A stretch of DNA of 64,000 bases from CBDAQA01 sp965247815 (GTDB taxonomy: Bacteria > Planctomycetota > Phycisphaerae > Tepidisphaerales > Tepidisphaeraceae), in NCBI GenBank assembly GCA_965247815.1, contig CBDFHW010000026.1, forward strand, positions 124,001-188,000, given 5' to 3'. A program made the position numbers and the translations under genes. How positions within the stretch are numbered: the stretch's first letter is position 1; every line of letters begins with the position of its first letter. Of this stretch, positions 1 through 9,364 are shown piece after piece. Under the pieces are notes generated by a model. The model made no database searches and was not told where the DNA came from. It worked only from the letters and a program-made list of their open reading frames with translations.

Positions 1-1050
1 GCCCGTGTCCTGATCGACGGCGTAGACACACCGGCCGTCCTGGAAAAAAAGCGATCCGCCGTCGACCACCGGGATCACACCCAGTGCCTGAAAATTATTG
101 ATCGACTGCTTGTCGGCTTGGTCGAACATCGTCCGCTGGTTGGAGACCAGCCCGATCGGGTCCGGGGGCGCCATCGGGATGGTCGTCAAGCTCGCGCCTA
201 GCTTGGCGACGGTCGGCGAGACGTCACCGCGGCCGTCGATGCCGTTGAAACGGGGCCAGGTGTCGGCGTCGGCGGGGCGAGTCGTGGCGACCGGTACCGG
301 GGCGTGAAGAACCGCGGCCAGCGCGTCGGCCAGCAGAACGTCTTTGCCGGCGATCGAACCGGCCTCGTTGGGACTTTTCTGTCGGAGTTGATCGAGCAAC
401 GCGGCGGCGTGCGTTTCGTCGCCGGCACAATGAGCGGCGACTGCCGTGCGGTACAGGATCATTCCCCACTGCGGCCCGAGCGACGGGTGCAGCGAGAGCA
501 GCCGGTCGCCGGCCCACGCCGCGGCGGCGTAGTCACCGGATTCCAGATAGCTGTCGACCAGCCGAATGCCGGCGGTCTTACCCGCGTCGGTGACGAAATA
601 ATTCCAGAAGATCTGACGCAGCGTACCGAGGTCGTCGCGGGCCGCCGACGACAAAAGGTCGTTCGCGGTGTCGCCGTAAAGGTTTCGATAGACGGCCAAT
701 CCCTCGTTGGGCCACCGCGACAGGCGTTCCTGGATGATCGAAGCCACACCGCTGTAAAGGAAAGTGCCCGAGCTTTTGTCGATGCGGCGGGCGACGACCC
801 GCGCGGGGTATTTGCTCAGCGCGTCCTGATAAAACTCGGCCGCGGTCTTCCACTGTTTCTGTGACTCTTTTTCCTGACCCCGGGCGAGCAGCTCGACGGC
901 AGCGGGTGAATCGGGGACCGATACCCCGGCGGGCGTATCTTTGCTGTCACGTGTGCCCGCGTCGGGCACGGCTTGCTGGGCCCATGAAAAACCGGCGATC
1001 GCCAGAACTACCGTCGCCATCCAGAGCCGATTGAACTTCAGTGTCGACAT
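1..1050 (-). CDS. Secreted TPR / PQQ-like repeat protein (3' end outside window)
   Basis: The frame is open from an ATG at 1050 to the window edge, so about 350 N-terminal residues are visible. They begin with a signal peptide (basic start, hydrophobic run, FSWAQ cleavage region). A helical region of TPR-like character follows, with phrases such as QWKTAAEFYQDALSKYP and SYLESGDYAAAAWAGD. The last visible residues, FFQDGRCVYAVDQDTG, are typical of one blade of a PQQ-like/BamB-type beta-propeller. A GGGAG ribosome site lies 5-6 bases before the ATG. The next gene upstream on this strand ends 43 bases away, so the two may be co-transcribed. Exported planctomycetal proteins with TPR plus propeller are common, but no specific function can be given. 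Confidence 0.75.
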   Translation of the reverse strand, partial: MSTLKFNRLWMATVVLAIAGFSWAQQAVPDAGTRDSKDTPAGVSVPDSPAAVELLARGQEKESQKQWKTAAEFYQDALSKYPARVVARRIDKSSGTFLYSGVASIIQERLSRWPNEGLAVYRNLYGDTANDLLSSAARDDLGTLRQIFWNYFVTDAGKTAGIRLVDSYLESGDYAAAAWAGDRLLSLHPSLGPQWGMILYRTAVAAHCAGDETHAAALLDQLRQKSPNEAGSIAGKDVLLADALAAVLHAPVPVATTRPADADTWPRFNGIDGRGDVSPTVAKLGASLTTIPMAPPDPIGLVSNQRTMFDQADKQSINNFQALGVIPVVDGGSLFFQDGRCVYAVDQDTG

Positions 1051-1093
1051 AGAAACTCCCGGCGGGGAGACCTTTTTGTTTCTCGAATCGGCC

Positions 1094-3421
1094 TTAGACC
1101 GTGATCGGTTCGGACTGTTTCGGACTCTGCGGCGATGGCTCAGGACGAGTCGTAAAATGTCGACCCCAGAGGGTTCGCAGTCGTGCGACGTCGTCACCGG
1201 GAATCTGTTTGCGGTCGGACCAGATTGCCAACCGGAGCGCGTCCAGCGACGGGGCGGCCATCAACTGTTCCTGCCGCGCGGGAATCAACTCGATCGCGCG
1301 TCGAATCAGCGTCATGGCGTTGTTCGAAGCCGCGTCGAGGTTTCCGATGATCTCCTGCAAAAGCGCGAACGGGTCGGGCTTGTCGGCCGGCTTTGCTTCG
1401 GATTGACCGGGCGTCGCGGGCGGTTTTTGTCTCCAGCAATCATAGTCTGTCACCAACGCCAGCAGCGCGTAGCTAAGCTCGGCTTCGCGGGCGAGCTTAG
1501 CTTCGGGCATGGCGGTCATGCCGATCAGATCCCCGCCCCAAAGCCGGTGCATCAGGCTTTCGGCCCGGGTCGAGAATGCGGGGCCTTCCATCGCGACGTA
1601 GCAACCCCGGTCGTGGACCGAGTGGTCGGTCGCTTTCAAGTCAGCGCCGGCGTCGATCAGTAGTTGACGAAGCTCGCCGCAGAAAGGTTCCGAAAATTCC
1701 ACGTGCACGGCGGTGGTGTCGTAAAAGGTGTTCTGCCGGCGGGTGGTCTTGTCGATGATCTGGTCCGGGATCGACAGGTCGCGGGGCTTGTTTTCTTCCC
1801 GAAGCGAGCCTACGGCGCCGGTGGCGATCACGTGCGTGCAACCGAGTTGCTTGAGCGCGAAAATGTTCGCTCGGTAGGGGACCTGGGTGGGGTTCAGTAA
1901 ATGCCCCGGGCCGTGCCGCGCGAGAAGAAAGACCGGCACGCCCGCCCACTCGGTCTCGATGATCGCGTCGCTCGGCCGACCGAACGGCGTGTCGATCTCG
2001 TGCCGGCGGCCCGATTGTCCGTCGAGCAACTTGGCGAGTCCGGAACCGCCGATGATGCCGATTTTTAAAACGCGCGGCGCTGATGGCTCCGATGGTTCTG
2101 CAGCAATTGCATCCCCGGGCGGCGGTTCGGTCACATCGGTTGGTGTGATAATCCCGGCAGCAATGCTGACCACAGGCTCGGTTAAAACTGGCTCTTCTGA
2201 AACCGCCTCGGTGGTGTCTGCCGCGACGGGCGCCGCTGATTCGGCGTCGGTCGATTCAGCGTTGCTTGATTCGACGTCGGCTAACTCGGCATCTGCAGAC
2301 TGATGCTCGTGCGTTGCTGAATCGTCTGCTGCAGTTTCTGCGATCTCGGTGTTGCTTTGCAGTTCGACGGCGATCGCCGGCAGCGTTTCTTTCGAATGAA
2401 GCGCGTCGACGGTCGTCGCGTCGGTGCTGGCTTGCGGCGTGTCGGTCGGATCCTGCGGGGCACTTGAAGAGTTCATAAGTTCATCGGCTTGCGGTGCGGC
2501 TTCATCTGGCATTGCGATTACCTGAGAAATAAACGGAAATGATCCGACGGCGGCTTCGCGGGCGGCGGAAACAACCGTCGTCACTGCCATCGCGGCGGCT
2601 AATGGCGACTCGGCTATCGGTGTCACATCGTGAGATGTCGCATGCACGGATGGCATGCTAAGCAACGCTGTGTCCGCGGCGGTCGTGCCCGCTGAGCGCG
2701 TGTCGAAGAGCTTCGTCTCAGGCTCGGCTGCGGTCGATTCCAATGCGGATTCTGTTTCCAGAAAAGAAACCGCCTGTCCGGCGGTCGCGGTCGGCATCGG
2801 AGTCAAGACGGAACGCGCGGCAACCACGGCCGTGGAAACGGCCGCGATTGGTTCGACAATTGCGATCTCGACGGTCGACGACGTGGGCATTGGAGCGACA
2901 CGGGCTTCTCCGTCGCCGCTCGAATGCATCGTAGGCAGACCCGCCTTGGCCGGGGCGGTGGACGGGTCCGAATCGGGTGATTCGAAGATTAACCTTGCTA
3001 GGTTATGGCTCAGTTGCTCGAGCCTCGACCGTCGACCGGCTTGCAGGACACGCCGGCCGCCTGAATCCATCTGCATGACCAAACGAAGCCCGTGGTCGGT
3101 CTGGTTGATCTGAAACGTTTCGATTTGATCGAATTTCAAACGCAGAACTCTGGTGGAGCGGAAGAACCATTTTGTTCGAAGTTCGACGATCCGCTGGCTG
3201 GGATCGAAACGATACTCATGGCGGCGGATCCAATAGCCACCGGTTCCCGCGAGCAACCCCCAGCCGAGCAGCGTCAGGTAAAAAACCCAGGGGGAATGAA
3301 AGGCGATGCTCAGCAGAAATCCGACCGGCAGCAGGACCAGCGACGCGAGCTCCGAGCCGAGGCTCGCTCCGAGCCAGCTGGCCGCGGACGTGGTGATCGA
3401 ACTCTCAGACGGGTTGGCCAT
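1094..3421 (-). CDS. mtnP: Membrane/PH-like domain fused to S-methyl-5'-thioadenosine phosphorylase
   Basis: One uninterrupted 775-codon frame. Residues about 25-65 form two hydrophobic helices. Residues about 65-150 (RRHEYRFDPSQRIVELR, then a beta-rich stretch) look like a bacterial PH-type membrane domain. Residues about 150-445 are a low-complexity Ala/Ser/Thr/Glu-rich linker. From about residue 450 the protein is a complete MTAP-type phosphorylase: GIIGGSGL, LARHGPGH, ATGAVGSL, YVAMEGPAFSTRAE, IGMTAMPEAKLAREAE and TDYDCW. The family cleaves 5'-methylthioadenosine with phosphate in methionine salvage and is normally a soluble protein of roughly 270-300 residues. No Met occurs between about residue 320 and the enzyme domain, which argues against a separate downstream gene. 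A frameshift-created fusion is unlikely because the linker stays in frame. The enzyme call is strong; the role of the membrane part is unknown. Confidence 0.85.
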   Translation of the reverse strand: MANPSESSITTSAASWLGASLGSELASLVLLPVGFLLSIAFHSPWVFYLTLLGWGLLAGTGGYWIRRHEYRFDPSQRIVELRTKWFFRSTRVLRLKFDQIETFQINQTDHGLRLVMQMDSGGRRVLQAGRRSRLEQLSHNLARLIFESPDSDPSTAPAKAGLPTMHSSGDGEARVAPMPTSSTVEIAIVEPIAAVSTAVVAARSVLTPMPTATAGQAVSFLETESALESTAAEPETKLFDTRSAGTTAADTALLSMPSVHATSHDVTPIAESPLAAAMAVTTVVSAAREAAVGSFPFISQVIAMPDEAAPQADELMNSSSAPQDPTDTPQASTDATTVDALHSKETLPAIAVELQSNTEIAETAADDSATHEHQSADAELADVESSNAESTDAESAAPVAADTTEAVSEEPVLTEPVVSIAAGIITPTDVTEPPPGDAIAAEPSEPSAPRVLKIGIIGGSGLAKLLDGQSGRRHEIDTPFGRPSDAIIETEWAGVPVFLLARHGPGHLLNPTQVPYRANIFALKQLGCTHVIATGAVGSLREENKPRDLSIPDQIIDKTTRRQNTFYDTTAVHVEFSEPFCGELRQLLIDAGADLKATDHSVHDRGCYVAMEGPAFSTRAESLMHRLWGGDLIGMTAMPEAKLAREAELSYALLALVTDYDCWRQKPPATPGQSEAKPADKPDPFALLQEIIGNLDAASNNAMTLIRRAIELIPARQEQLMAAPSLDALRLAIWSDRKQIPGDDVARLRTLWGRHFTTRPEPSPQSPKQSEPITV

Positions 3422-3527
3422 CTGCGACTATGGTAACGCGTCGGTGCGGATAAGGCATCTACCGCAACCGAGAGGGATTAGGCGGTGGGGTGATTAACTG
3501 AAAGACATTACCGTCAAGGCGCGTGAA

Positions 3528-4229
3528 CTATCTCATGATCCAGACTTCGCTGTCTTTGTTCACTTCGTCTTCACCGGGGTAGACGTCGTCGCCGCGGACG
3601 AAGAAGTTCAGCTGCATGGTTTTGCGAAGAATGACGAGCCCCTCGCTCAGCAGCTTTTCCTCTGTTGCTTTGGCGTAGATGTCGTCGGCCGATTCGACTT
3701 TAGTCAGCTTGCCGTTCACGTTTTTCATGATGACGTGTTCGCCGCAAAGCCCGGTGACGAAGATCGAAAAATGCTCCATCCGGGGGGTCGTCTCGACCCA
3801 GATCGCGACTGCATCGCGTGCCTCGGCGGGGCCCAGGCGCACGGGACCGTTGATGGTCGTGAACTCTTCGAGCATCTTGTTGCGCTCGGCAACCTTGATG
3901 TCGTCGAAGACCTTTTTCGGAATGTTCTGGTCGGCGGAGTGGACTTTTCCGTCGGTCGTCAGCAGGTCGATCTGTGGATAAAAATGCTGTTCCTTATCCG
4001 TGTCGTTTGTAACGGTGTAGGTCATGTACCAGTACGCCTTGGGGGTCGGCGAATCGGCGACATCGACAGCGATACGTTTCGGCGTGGAATGGGTGAACTT
4101 CAGTTCCCAAGACGAAGGGTACGCGTTGGGCGTGGGAAAATCCGGGGCGGCGATCGCCGGTCGGGCGATCAGAGCACCGGCGGAGACCAGAAGGCATGCG
4201 ACGGTGGCGAGCAAACGAGCACGAGACAT
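3528..4229 (-). CDS. Secreted protein of unknown function
   Basis: I chose the ATG at 4229 (233 residues) over an upstream in-frame start at 4364. From there the protein begins with a clean signal peptide: MSRARLL, a hydrophobic core, and cleavage after RPAIA. The mature part has no cysteine-rich or enzymatic motif that I recognise. It contains a beta-sandwich-like stretch (YWYMTYTVTNDTDKEQHFYP) and later a regular alpha/beta pattern ending VNKDSEVWIMR. The phrase about unmodified tension between nouns, VTNDTDKEQ, resembles extracellular domains with an Ig-like fold, but this is only a resemblance. It is divergent from the acetyltransferase gene at 4345, with about 115 bases between them for both promoters. 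Confidence 0.7.
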   Translation of the reverse strand: MSRARLLATVACLLVSAGALIARPAIAAPDFPTPNAYPSSWELKFTHSTPKRIAVDVADSPTPKAYWYMTYTVTNDTDKEQHFYPQIDLLTTDGKVHSADQNIPKKVFDDIKVAERNKMLEEFTTINGPVRLGPAEARDAVAIWVETTPRMEHFSIFVTGLCGEHVIMKNVNGKLTKVESADDIYAKATEEKLLSEGLVILRKTMQLNFFVRGDDVYPGEDEVNKDSEVWIMR

Positions 4230-4344
4230 AGCGGTTCTCCGCCGGCAGGCCGGATCGAGCAGGAATCCCGCGGCAAAAAATTTGCCGCTTCGACGCTGTT
4301 CGGTATTCTTACGGTCAGTGAATCCGCTGTCAAATCGCGACCCT

Positions 4345-5283
4345 GTGACCGACGCCACCCCCATTTCCGATCCCGATTGCCGACCGGTCAGACCCCATGA
4401 AATTGTAAGCGCGCTGCGAATGGTGCTCGGGAGCGACGGTCAACCGGCGGACGAATCGCAGGCCCGCGACCTGATGAAATTTACCGCGCAACGCGGCATT
4501 AAGTTAGAGGACATCTGGGTCAACGAATCAGATGGATGGCTCCGCTGGGCAGCGCTCCCGGTGACCAGTCCGGGTCGCACGGTCCTATACTTCGGGACCC
4601 CGGCTTCGGTGGTCGGCAGCGAACTGGAGCCGATGCATAGCGGGCTAGACGCGATCTCCCGGGAATTCGCCGGGCGTGATTTCCAGATCGCGCAGGTGTT
4701 GCTCGATCCTTCGGACGTTCAGAGCATCGAAGTGTATCAGCGGTGCCGGTTCAAGATCATGGCCGAGCTGCTGTATCTTCAGCGGACGATCAAAAGGACC
4801 GCCGCGCCGGCGGCGCTTCCGGCGCCGTTTCAAATGCGAACTTATTCGGAGCAAACGCACGCCGGGTTTGCCGAGGCGGTGCTGAGCAGTTACGAAAACA
4901 GTCTCGACTGCCCTCCCTTGAACGGTATTCGCAACATCGAAGACATCCTGGCCGGGCACAAGGCGGCGGGCGTGTTCGATCCCCGCGACTGGTTCCTGCT
5001 GACACACGACGAGCAACCGGTCGCCGTGCTCCTGCTGAACAAGACGCATCATGCCGACGGAATGGAACTGGTTTACCTGGGGCTAGCTCCGTCGGTCCGC
5101 GGGCACGGGCTTGGCAATTACCTGATGCAGGTCGCCGAGGCCCGGGTGTACGAGCGGAAGGTCAGGACGTTCTCGCTCGCCGTCGATGCCAAGAACGCGC
5201 CGGCGTTACGGCTTTATTACCGACACGGCATGCAGCAGGTGACGACGAAGATCGCAATGATGCGAATGCTGCTCGACCGATAA
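4345..5283 (+). CDS. Tandem GNAT-family N-acetyltransferase
   Basis: The frame is open further upstream, but the preferred start is the GTG at 4345 (VTDATPIS, 312 residues), because upstream codons run through the divergent gene's start region. No clear ribosome site marks it. The C-terminal half (about residues 165-310) carries GNAT motif A: VYLGLAPSVRGHGLGNYLM holds the R-x-x-G-x-G acetyl-CoA loop. It is followed by AVDAKNAPALRLYYRHGM, the typical last helix-strand. The N-terminal half ends in YQRCRFKIMAELLYLQR, which looks like a degenerate second GNAT domain. The substrate cannot be told from the sequence. Confidence 0.8.
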   Translation: MTDATPISDPDCRPVRPHEIVSALRMVLGSDGQPADESQARDLMKFTAQRGIKLEDIWVNESDGWLRWAALPVTSPGRTVLYFGTPASVVGSELEPMHSGLDAISREFAGRDFQIAQVLLDPSDVQSIEVYQRCRFKIMAELLYLQRTIKRTAAPAALPAPFQMRTYSEQTHAGFAEAVLSSYENSLDCPPLNGIRNIEDILAGHKAAGVFDPRDWFLLTHDEQPVAVLLLNKTHHADGMELVYLGLAPSVRGHGLGNYLMQVAEARVYERKVRTFSLAVDAKNAPALRLYYRHGMQQVTTKIAMMRMLLDR

Positions 5284-5469
5284 TCTCCGCATGCACGGCT
5301 ACACTCGCCCGCTGCTCATCGCTGGCTGGTATCGTTTTTTTGCCGTTCTTTTCCTGTTGTAGCGTATTCGGTCCCAAATGATGGAGCAGCGCAAAAGTAC
5401 GTATGCTGAACAGTCGAAGTGAATAGCGAACGTTAACAAACGGTCACTATTTGTTTTACAGGATTGACC

Positions 5470-6588
5470 ATGCAGCAGACGTCTATGGCAGATCAAACGC
5501 GGCAAATTCGGCGTCGTGGTTCGGTGATGATCTACAGCTTCTTTCTAATGACGATCATGCTGGCATTCGTGTCGTTCGGCATGGATTTCGGCCGGATGGA
5601 AGCGGTGAAGACCGAACTGCAGCGTGACGCCGATGCGACTGCGCACTCGAGCCTTCAGTTGTATCTGTCGTACGGCACCGGCACCGCGGTGGCCTACGCA
5701 CCGATCGTCGCCGGGTCGGCGTGCAACCCGGTGGACGCCAATTCCGGTGTGAGCCCGACGGTCAGCATTACTTGGGGTTCCTACGACCCGATCGCCAAGA
5801 CGTTTACGGCCGGGGGCGGCAGTCCGGTCGCGGTGAAGGTCGTCATTTCCCGGACGGCCGCCGGGGGCAATCCGATGAAACTGACGTTCCCGCTGATCAA
5901 CGGGGTGAGCGGCATTCGTTCGACCTGCGACGTGTCTGCGACCGCGATCGCATACATCGGTGGGGGGCAGTCCGGCAGTGTCAGCGTGCCGTCCATTTCG
6001 AGCCTTTATCTGGTAGGCATGCCCGCCGGGTCGACGACGGCGGGGTACGGCGATAACACCACGAACTCGCCGTCGTACCAGGTCGTCAGCGTGCCGGTGG
6101 TCCCCGGAACTTACGTTTCAGTAAGCAGCCTGACTGGCACGTCGACCATCGTTCCCGGGTACGTCACCCCGACCGGCCCGGCAGGTAATAGCGGCATCCT
6201 TCTTCATCACGGGGAAAACTACGATCATAATCCCGACCCCGGCTATGAAAATCCGGAGAACGGCATCGGCGACGCGACCATGCCGGCGGACGCGTTCTGC
6301 GGCGTGTTCCTCGGGTCCAATCCGCCGACCTCGGCGACGGCACCGCCGGCGATCGACTGGACCGACTCGGCGGTTTCGAACGTCAGCACCTTCAACAACT
6401 TGCTCAAGCAGCAGCCGTTCCTGATCGGGAACGGCAAGACGACCGGCGGGACGACTAAGCAGTTCCTGGTCCCCCCGGGCGCGACTCGGCTGTACCTGTC
6501 CGTCTGGGACGGCGTTTGCTACAACAATAATAGCGGTAACATCTCGGGCACGATTTCTGTCCAGCAGCAGATTCTGCTCGTTAAATAG
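5470..6588 (+). CDS. TadE/TadG-like pilus assembly protein
   Basis: 372 residues from the ATG at 5470. An AGGA site lies six bases upstream, which favours it over the in-frame TTG at 5464. After a short basic leader (RQIRRRGS) comes one hydrophobic helix (VMIYSFFLMTIMLAFVSF) and then MDFGRMEAVKTELQRDADATAHSSL. This is the usual N-terminal signature of Flp/Tad pilus-assembly TadE/TadG-like proteins: a prepilin-like helix followed by a 'D-x-G-x-x ... L-Q-x-x-A-D-A' segment. The remaining 300 residues are Ser/Thr/Gly-rich and extracellular in character, with two or three cysteines. No other tad gene is visible nearby, so the partner machinery must lie elsewhere. Confidence 0.75.
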   Translation: MQQTSMADQTRQIRRRGSVMIYSFFLMTIMLAFVSFGMDFGRMEAVKTELQRDADATAHSSLQLYLSYGTGTAVAYAPIVAGSACNPVDANSGVSPTVSITWGSYDPIAKTFTAGGGSPVAVKVVISRTAAGGNPMKLTFPLINGVSGIRSTCDVSATAIAYIGGGQSGSVSVPSISSLYLVGMPAGSTTAGYGDNTTNSPSYQVVSVPVVPGTYVSVSSLTGTSTIVPGYVTPTGPAGNSGILLHHGENYDHNPDPGYENPENGIGDATMPADAFCGVFLGSNPPTSATAPPAIDWTDSAVSNVSTFNNLLKQQPFLIGNGKTTGGTTKQFLVPPGATRLYLSVWDGVCYNNNSGNISGTISVQQQILLVK

Positions 6589-6681
6589 ACCGAATGTTCT
6601 TCTGGTCTGTTTCTACGTCGAAGGCAGAAGCTTGGCGGCAGTTACGGCTGTCGCAACTGGCTTCCGCCCGGGAAGCGCTCT

Positions 6682-7479
6682 ATGCTCCGGGCTATGTCGT
6701 CTCCCTCGACTTTAGCGCTTGCGGATATCGAACCGGGGCGTTTTCCGAAACACATTGCAGTCATCATGGACGGCAACGGCCGGTGGGCCGTGCGCCGGGG
6801 GCTCGAACGCGTTCGCGGGCACGAAACGGGCGCCCGGTCGGTCCGGTCGATCGTGACCGAATGCGCCCGCATGCGCCGCGAACACGGCGGGCCCGATTTC
6901 CTGACCCTGTATTCCTTCAGCCTCGAAAACTGGAAACGACCGGCCAGCGAAGTTTCGTTTCTCATGGAGATGTACATCGATTATCTCCGCAGCGAGCGGA
7001 AGACGATGATGGAGAACAACATCAAATTCCGACAGATCGGGCGGCTCGAAAACCTGCCCGACCCGGTCATGGACGAAGTGAACATCACGTTGGAAGAGAC
7101 GGCCCAGAACGACGGCATGACTCTGGTGCTGGCGTTGAACTACGGCAGCCGCGCGGAGATCACCGACGCCGTCCGTTCGATCGCCGAGCAGGTCTCGCGC
7201 GGGGAGCTTCGACCTGATCAGATCGATGAGTCGGTGATCTCGAACAATCTTTATACAGCGGGTTGGCCTGATCCTGACCTTCTGATCCGGACGGCCGGTG
7301 AATTGCGGGTCAGCAACTATCTCCTGTGGCAGATCAGCTACGCAGAGCTCTATGTCAGCGACGTGCTCTGGCCTGATTTTGGTATCGAAGATCTCCACAA
7401 TGCCGTGCGTGCGTTCGCCAAACGCAATCGGCGTTTCGGCGCGCTCGACACGTCAAACACTCTGGCAGGCCGAAGCTGA
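6682..7479 (+). CDS. uppS: Isoprenyl (undecaprenyl) diphosphate synthase
   Basis: 265 residues. It makes the long-chain polyprenyl diphosphate carrier for cell-envelope sugars from isopentenyl diphosphate and farnesyl diphosphate. The catalytic Asp is in IMDGNGRW (D30). FLTLYSFSLENWKRP, LNYGSRAEI, DLLIRTAGELRVSNYLLWQ and YAELYVSDVLWPDF are the conserved cis-prenyltransferase blocks, including the Arg, Ser and Glu of the substrate site. The ATG at 6682 has GGAAG seven to eight bases upstream; a second ATG four codons later is possible. The N-terminal extension before the first conserved block is about 20 residues, slightly longer than usual. It is followed by cdsA, the usual uppS-cdsA order. 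Confidence 0.95.
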   Translation: MLRAMSSPSTLALADIEPGRFPKHIAVIMDGNGRWAVRRGLERVRGHETGARSVRSIVTECARMRREHGGPDFLTLYSFSLENWKRPASEVSFLMEMYIDYLRSERKTMMENNIKFRQIGRLENLPDPVMDEVNITLEETAQNDGMTLVLALNYGSRAEITDAVRSIAEQVSRGELRPDQIDESVISNNLYTAGWPDPDLLIRTAGELRVSNYLLWQISYAELYVSDVLWPDFGIEDLHNAVRAFAKRNRRFGALDTSNTLAGRS

Positions 7480-7573
7480 CGCACACTGGATTGGTCTCGA
7501 AGCTGGTGTCATTCTTCGGGGAAATCGCCTTCAGCGTTTTGACTCGTCCCTAACCCCGCGGTCGTCATTCTGC

Positions 7574-8486
7574 ATGGAACAATCCCTAAAAAACCGATTG
7601 ACCTACGGTCCGATGATGTTGGCCGGGCTGTTCCTGTTGCTCGTACTTGATCATTTAGTGCAGAAATGGACGATCGACCCCGTGCGTCACACCGCGGGCG
7701 TGGCGGGGGTCGGCATCATGGCGCTGTTGCTGGTGATCCTTCCCATTGCGGTCGCGGAATTGGCGACGCTGTTCACGGCCGAGAAGGTCCGCCCGTACCG
7801 CACGTTGTCCGCCAGTGCCGCGGGCCTGTTGATCCTTCACGCCTTCTGCACGCAGTTCGCCTGGTTCCGGCCGTTCGCCTCGTCTAGCCTGATGTTCATC
7901 GTCGTGTTCGTCATGCTGGCTGCCGCACTGACGCGGGCGCTCGACAAGGAAACCCGAAGGCGCGATTCACCGCATGGCCGGGACGGTTCTGTCGACGATG
8001 TACCTGGGCGGCCTCGGGTGGTTTCTGCTCGCGCTGCGGGTGAAGCACGGCGACCCGCGCCATCACTTGTTCAACGGCAGCACCGGCATCGTTCTGATGA
8101 TCCTGCTGGTGGTGAAGGCGACCGACATCGGCGCGTACTTCGGCGGGCGGGCGACGGGTAAACACAAGCTGATCCCCTGGCTGAGCCCCGGCAAAACCTG
8201 GGAAGGATTGGGTTGGGGGCTTCTGACTGCCGCGGTCGTGGGGTCACTCTGCACGGGGTTCATACGGTCGACAGACTACACCTTTCCGTGGTGGAAAGGG
8301 GCGATCTTCGGCGCGGTCATCGGCGGGATCGGCCAGCTCGGAGACCTTCTGGAAAGCCTGATGAAGCGCGACGCCGAGGTCAAAGACAGCGGCAGGCTCG
8401 TGCCGGGGTTCGGCGGGATCCTGGACATCATCGACAGCCCGCTGCTGGCTGCGCCGTTCGCCTACCTGATGTTCAGCCTTTTCTGA
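7574..8486 (+). pseudogene. cdsA: Phosphatidate cytidylyltransferase, frameshifted as sequenced
   Basis: CdsA makes CDP-diacylglycerol from phosphatidate and CTP in the membrane. The first half, from the ATG at 7574 (MEQSLKNRLTYGP), runs through several hydrophobic helices to LDKET near 7952. The second half continues in the +1 frame from about 7956, reading EGAIHRMAG. Removing one C from the run at 7953-7955 joins the halves as LDKETEGAIHRMAG, giving a single protein of about 304 residues. The CDP-alcohol signature is present near the C-terminus (SLMKRDAEVKDSGRLVPGFGG, then ILDIIDS). The usual His-Gly-Gly and Asp-Arg positions are Phe-Gly-Gly and Asp-Ile here. The gene sits 94 bases after uppS. 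A one-base error in the assembly is the simplest explanation, because cdsA is normally essential. Confidence 0.85.
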
Positions 8487-8671
8487 TCCAATCGCCCGCG
8501 TCGAACGGCGCGGAGCAGGGAACGACAGGATTTTGTCGAGCTTGCGGTCGGAAAAACGCAGCGCATAATAATACCCGGCGTCCCACAGAAATCGTCGCGG
8601 GCAAGGAACAAAGCGACCGGGAAGCTCCTCTCATTTTTTCGCGTCGACTGTCAAACGGCAAAGGAGTGCCC

Positions 8672-9364
8672 GTGCCCGGAGAGACTGATCTACACAAAAC
8701 GTTGAAGAAGGAAGCCTGCCGGTGGCTTTATCGAATGGGCTATCGGTGCATCGCGGCCGAGGTCCGGTTGAAACCGCTGGGCATTATCGATGCAGTGGGC
8801 ACCGGGCTGTTTCGGCCGTTCCACAACTACCTGTTCCAACCGCGTGACCTGCCGCAGGTTTGCTTCATTGAAGCAAAGGCGTCGCGTGCCGATTTTCTTC
8901 GCGACAAAAGCGAGGACGGTCAGCTGTCGCTGTGCATGATGGAACGCCGACAGAACATGACGCGGGTTAAAAGCCGGCGGCGTCGGCTTCGACAGAATAT
9001 CGGGCTCGGGAAGTTTGACTCCTGCCTGACCCAACCGATGGCGAATCTTCATTACGTCATGGCCCCGGCGGGGCTGCTGCAGAAAAAAGACTTGCCACCG
9101 CGGTGGGGATTGCTCAGCCTCGGTGAAGGCGGGGTGAGCGTCGTGGTGCGGGCCGACTGGCAGGAGTGCGCCCGGACCGAGTTCGTCGAGTCGGCCATCG
9201 CACGCACGTTGACCGGTGACATCTACCGCGCCGACGACCGCGCGATCAGTTCGGTAAACCGGGAACTGTTCGCGCAGCAGCAGATGCTCGCCGGCCGGAT
9301 TCGCAGTCTGAAGCCGCAGGTGATTCTGGCCCCGACGCCGTTGTTGGCGGGGAAAACGGCTTGA
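8672..9364 (+). CDS. MmcB-like PD-(D/E)XK nuclease-fold protein
   Basis: 230 residues from the GTG at 8672. An AAGGAG ribosome site five to six bases upstream fixes this start against earlier in-frame codons. The motif pattern is GIIDAV (about residue 35) followed by VCFIEAKASRADFLRDK. This resembles the D...E-x-K active site plus the 'K-S-S-R-x-D-F' tail of the MmcB-type putative DNA-repair nucleases. The rest is basic, with a run RVKSRRRRLRQN around residue 105. Its stop overlaps the TTG start of the next gene (9361). Family membership is inferred from this short motif. A decaying restriction-type nuclease would look similar. Confidence 0.55.
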   Translation: MPGETDLHKTLKKEACRWLYRMGYRCIAAEVRLKPLGIIDAVGTGLFRPFHNYLFQPRDLPQVCFIEAKASRADFLRDKSEDGQLSLCMMERRQNMTRVKSRRRRLRQNIGLGKFDSCLTQPMANLHYVMAPAGLLQKKDLPPRWGLLSLGEGGVSVVVRADWQECARTEFVESAIARTLTGDIYRADDRAISSVNRELFAQQQMLAGRIRSLKPQVILAPTPLLAGKTA

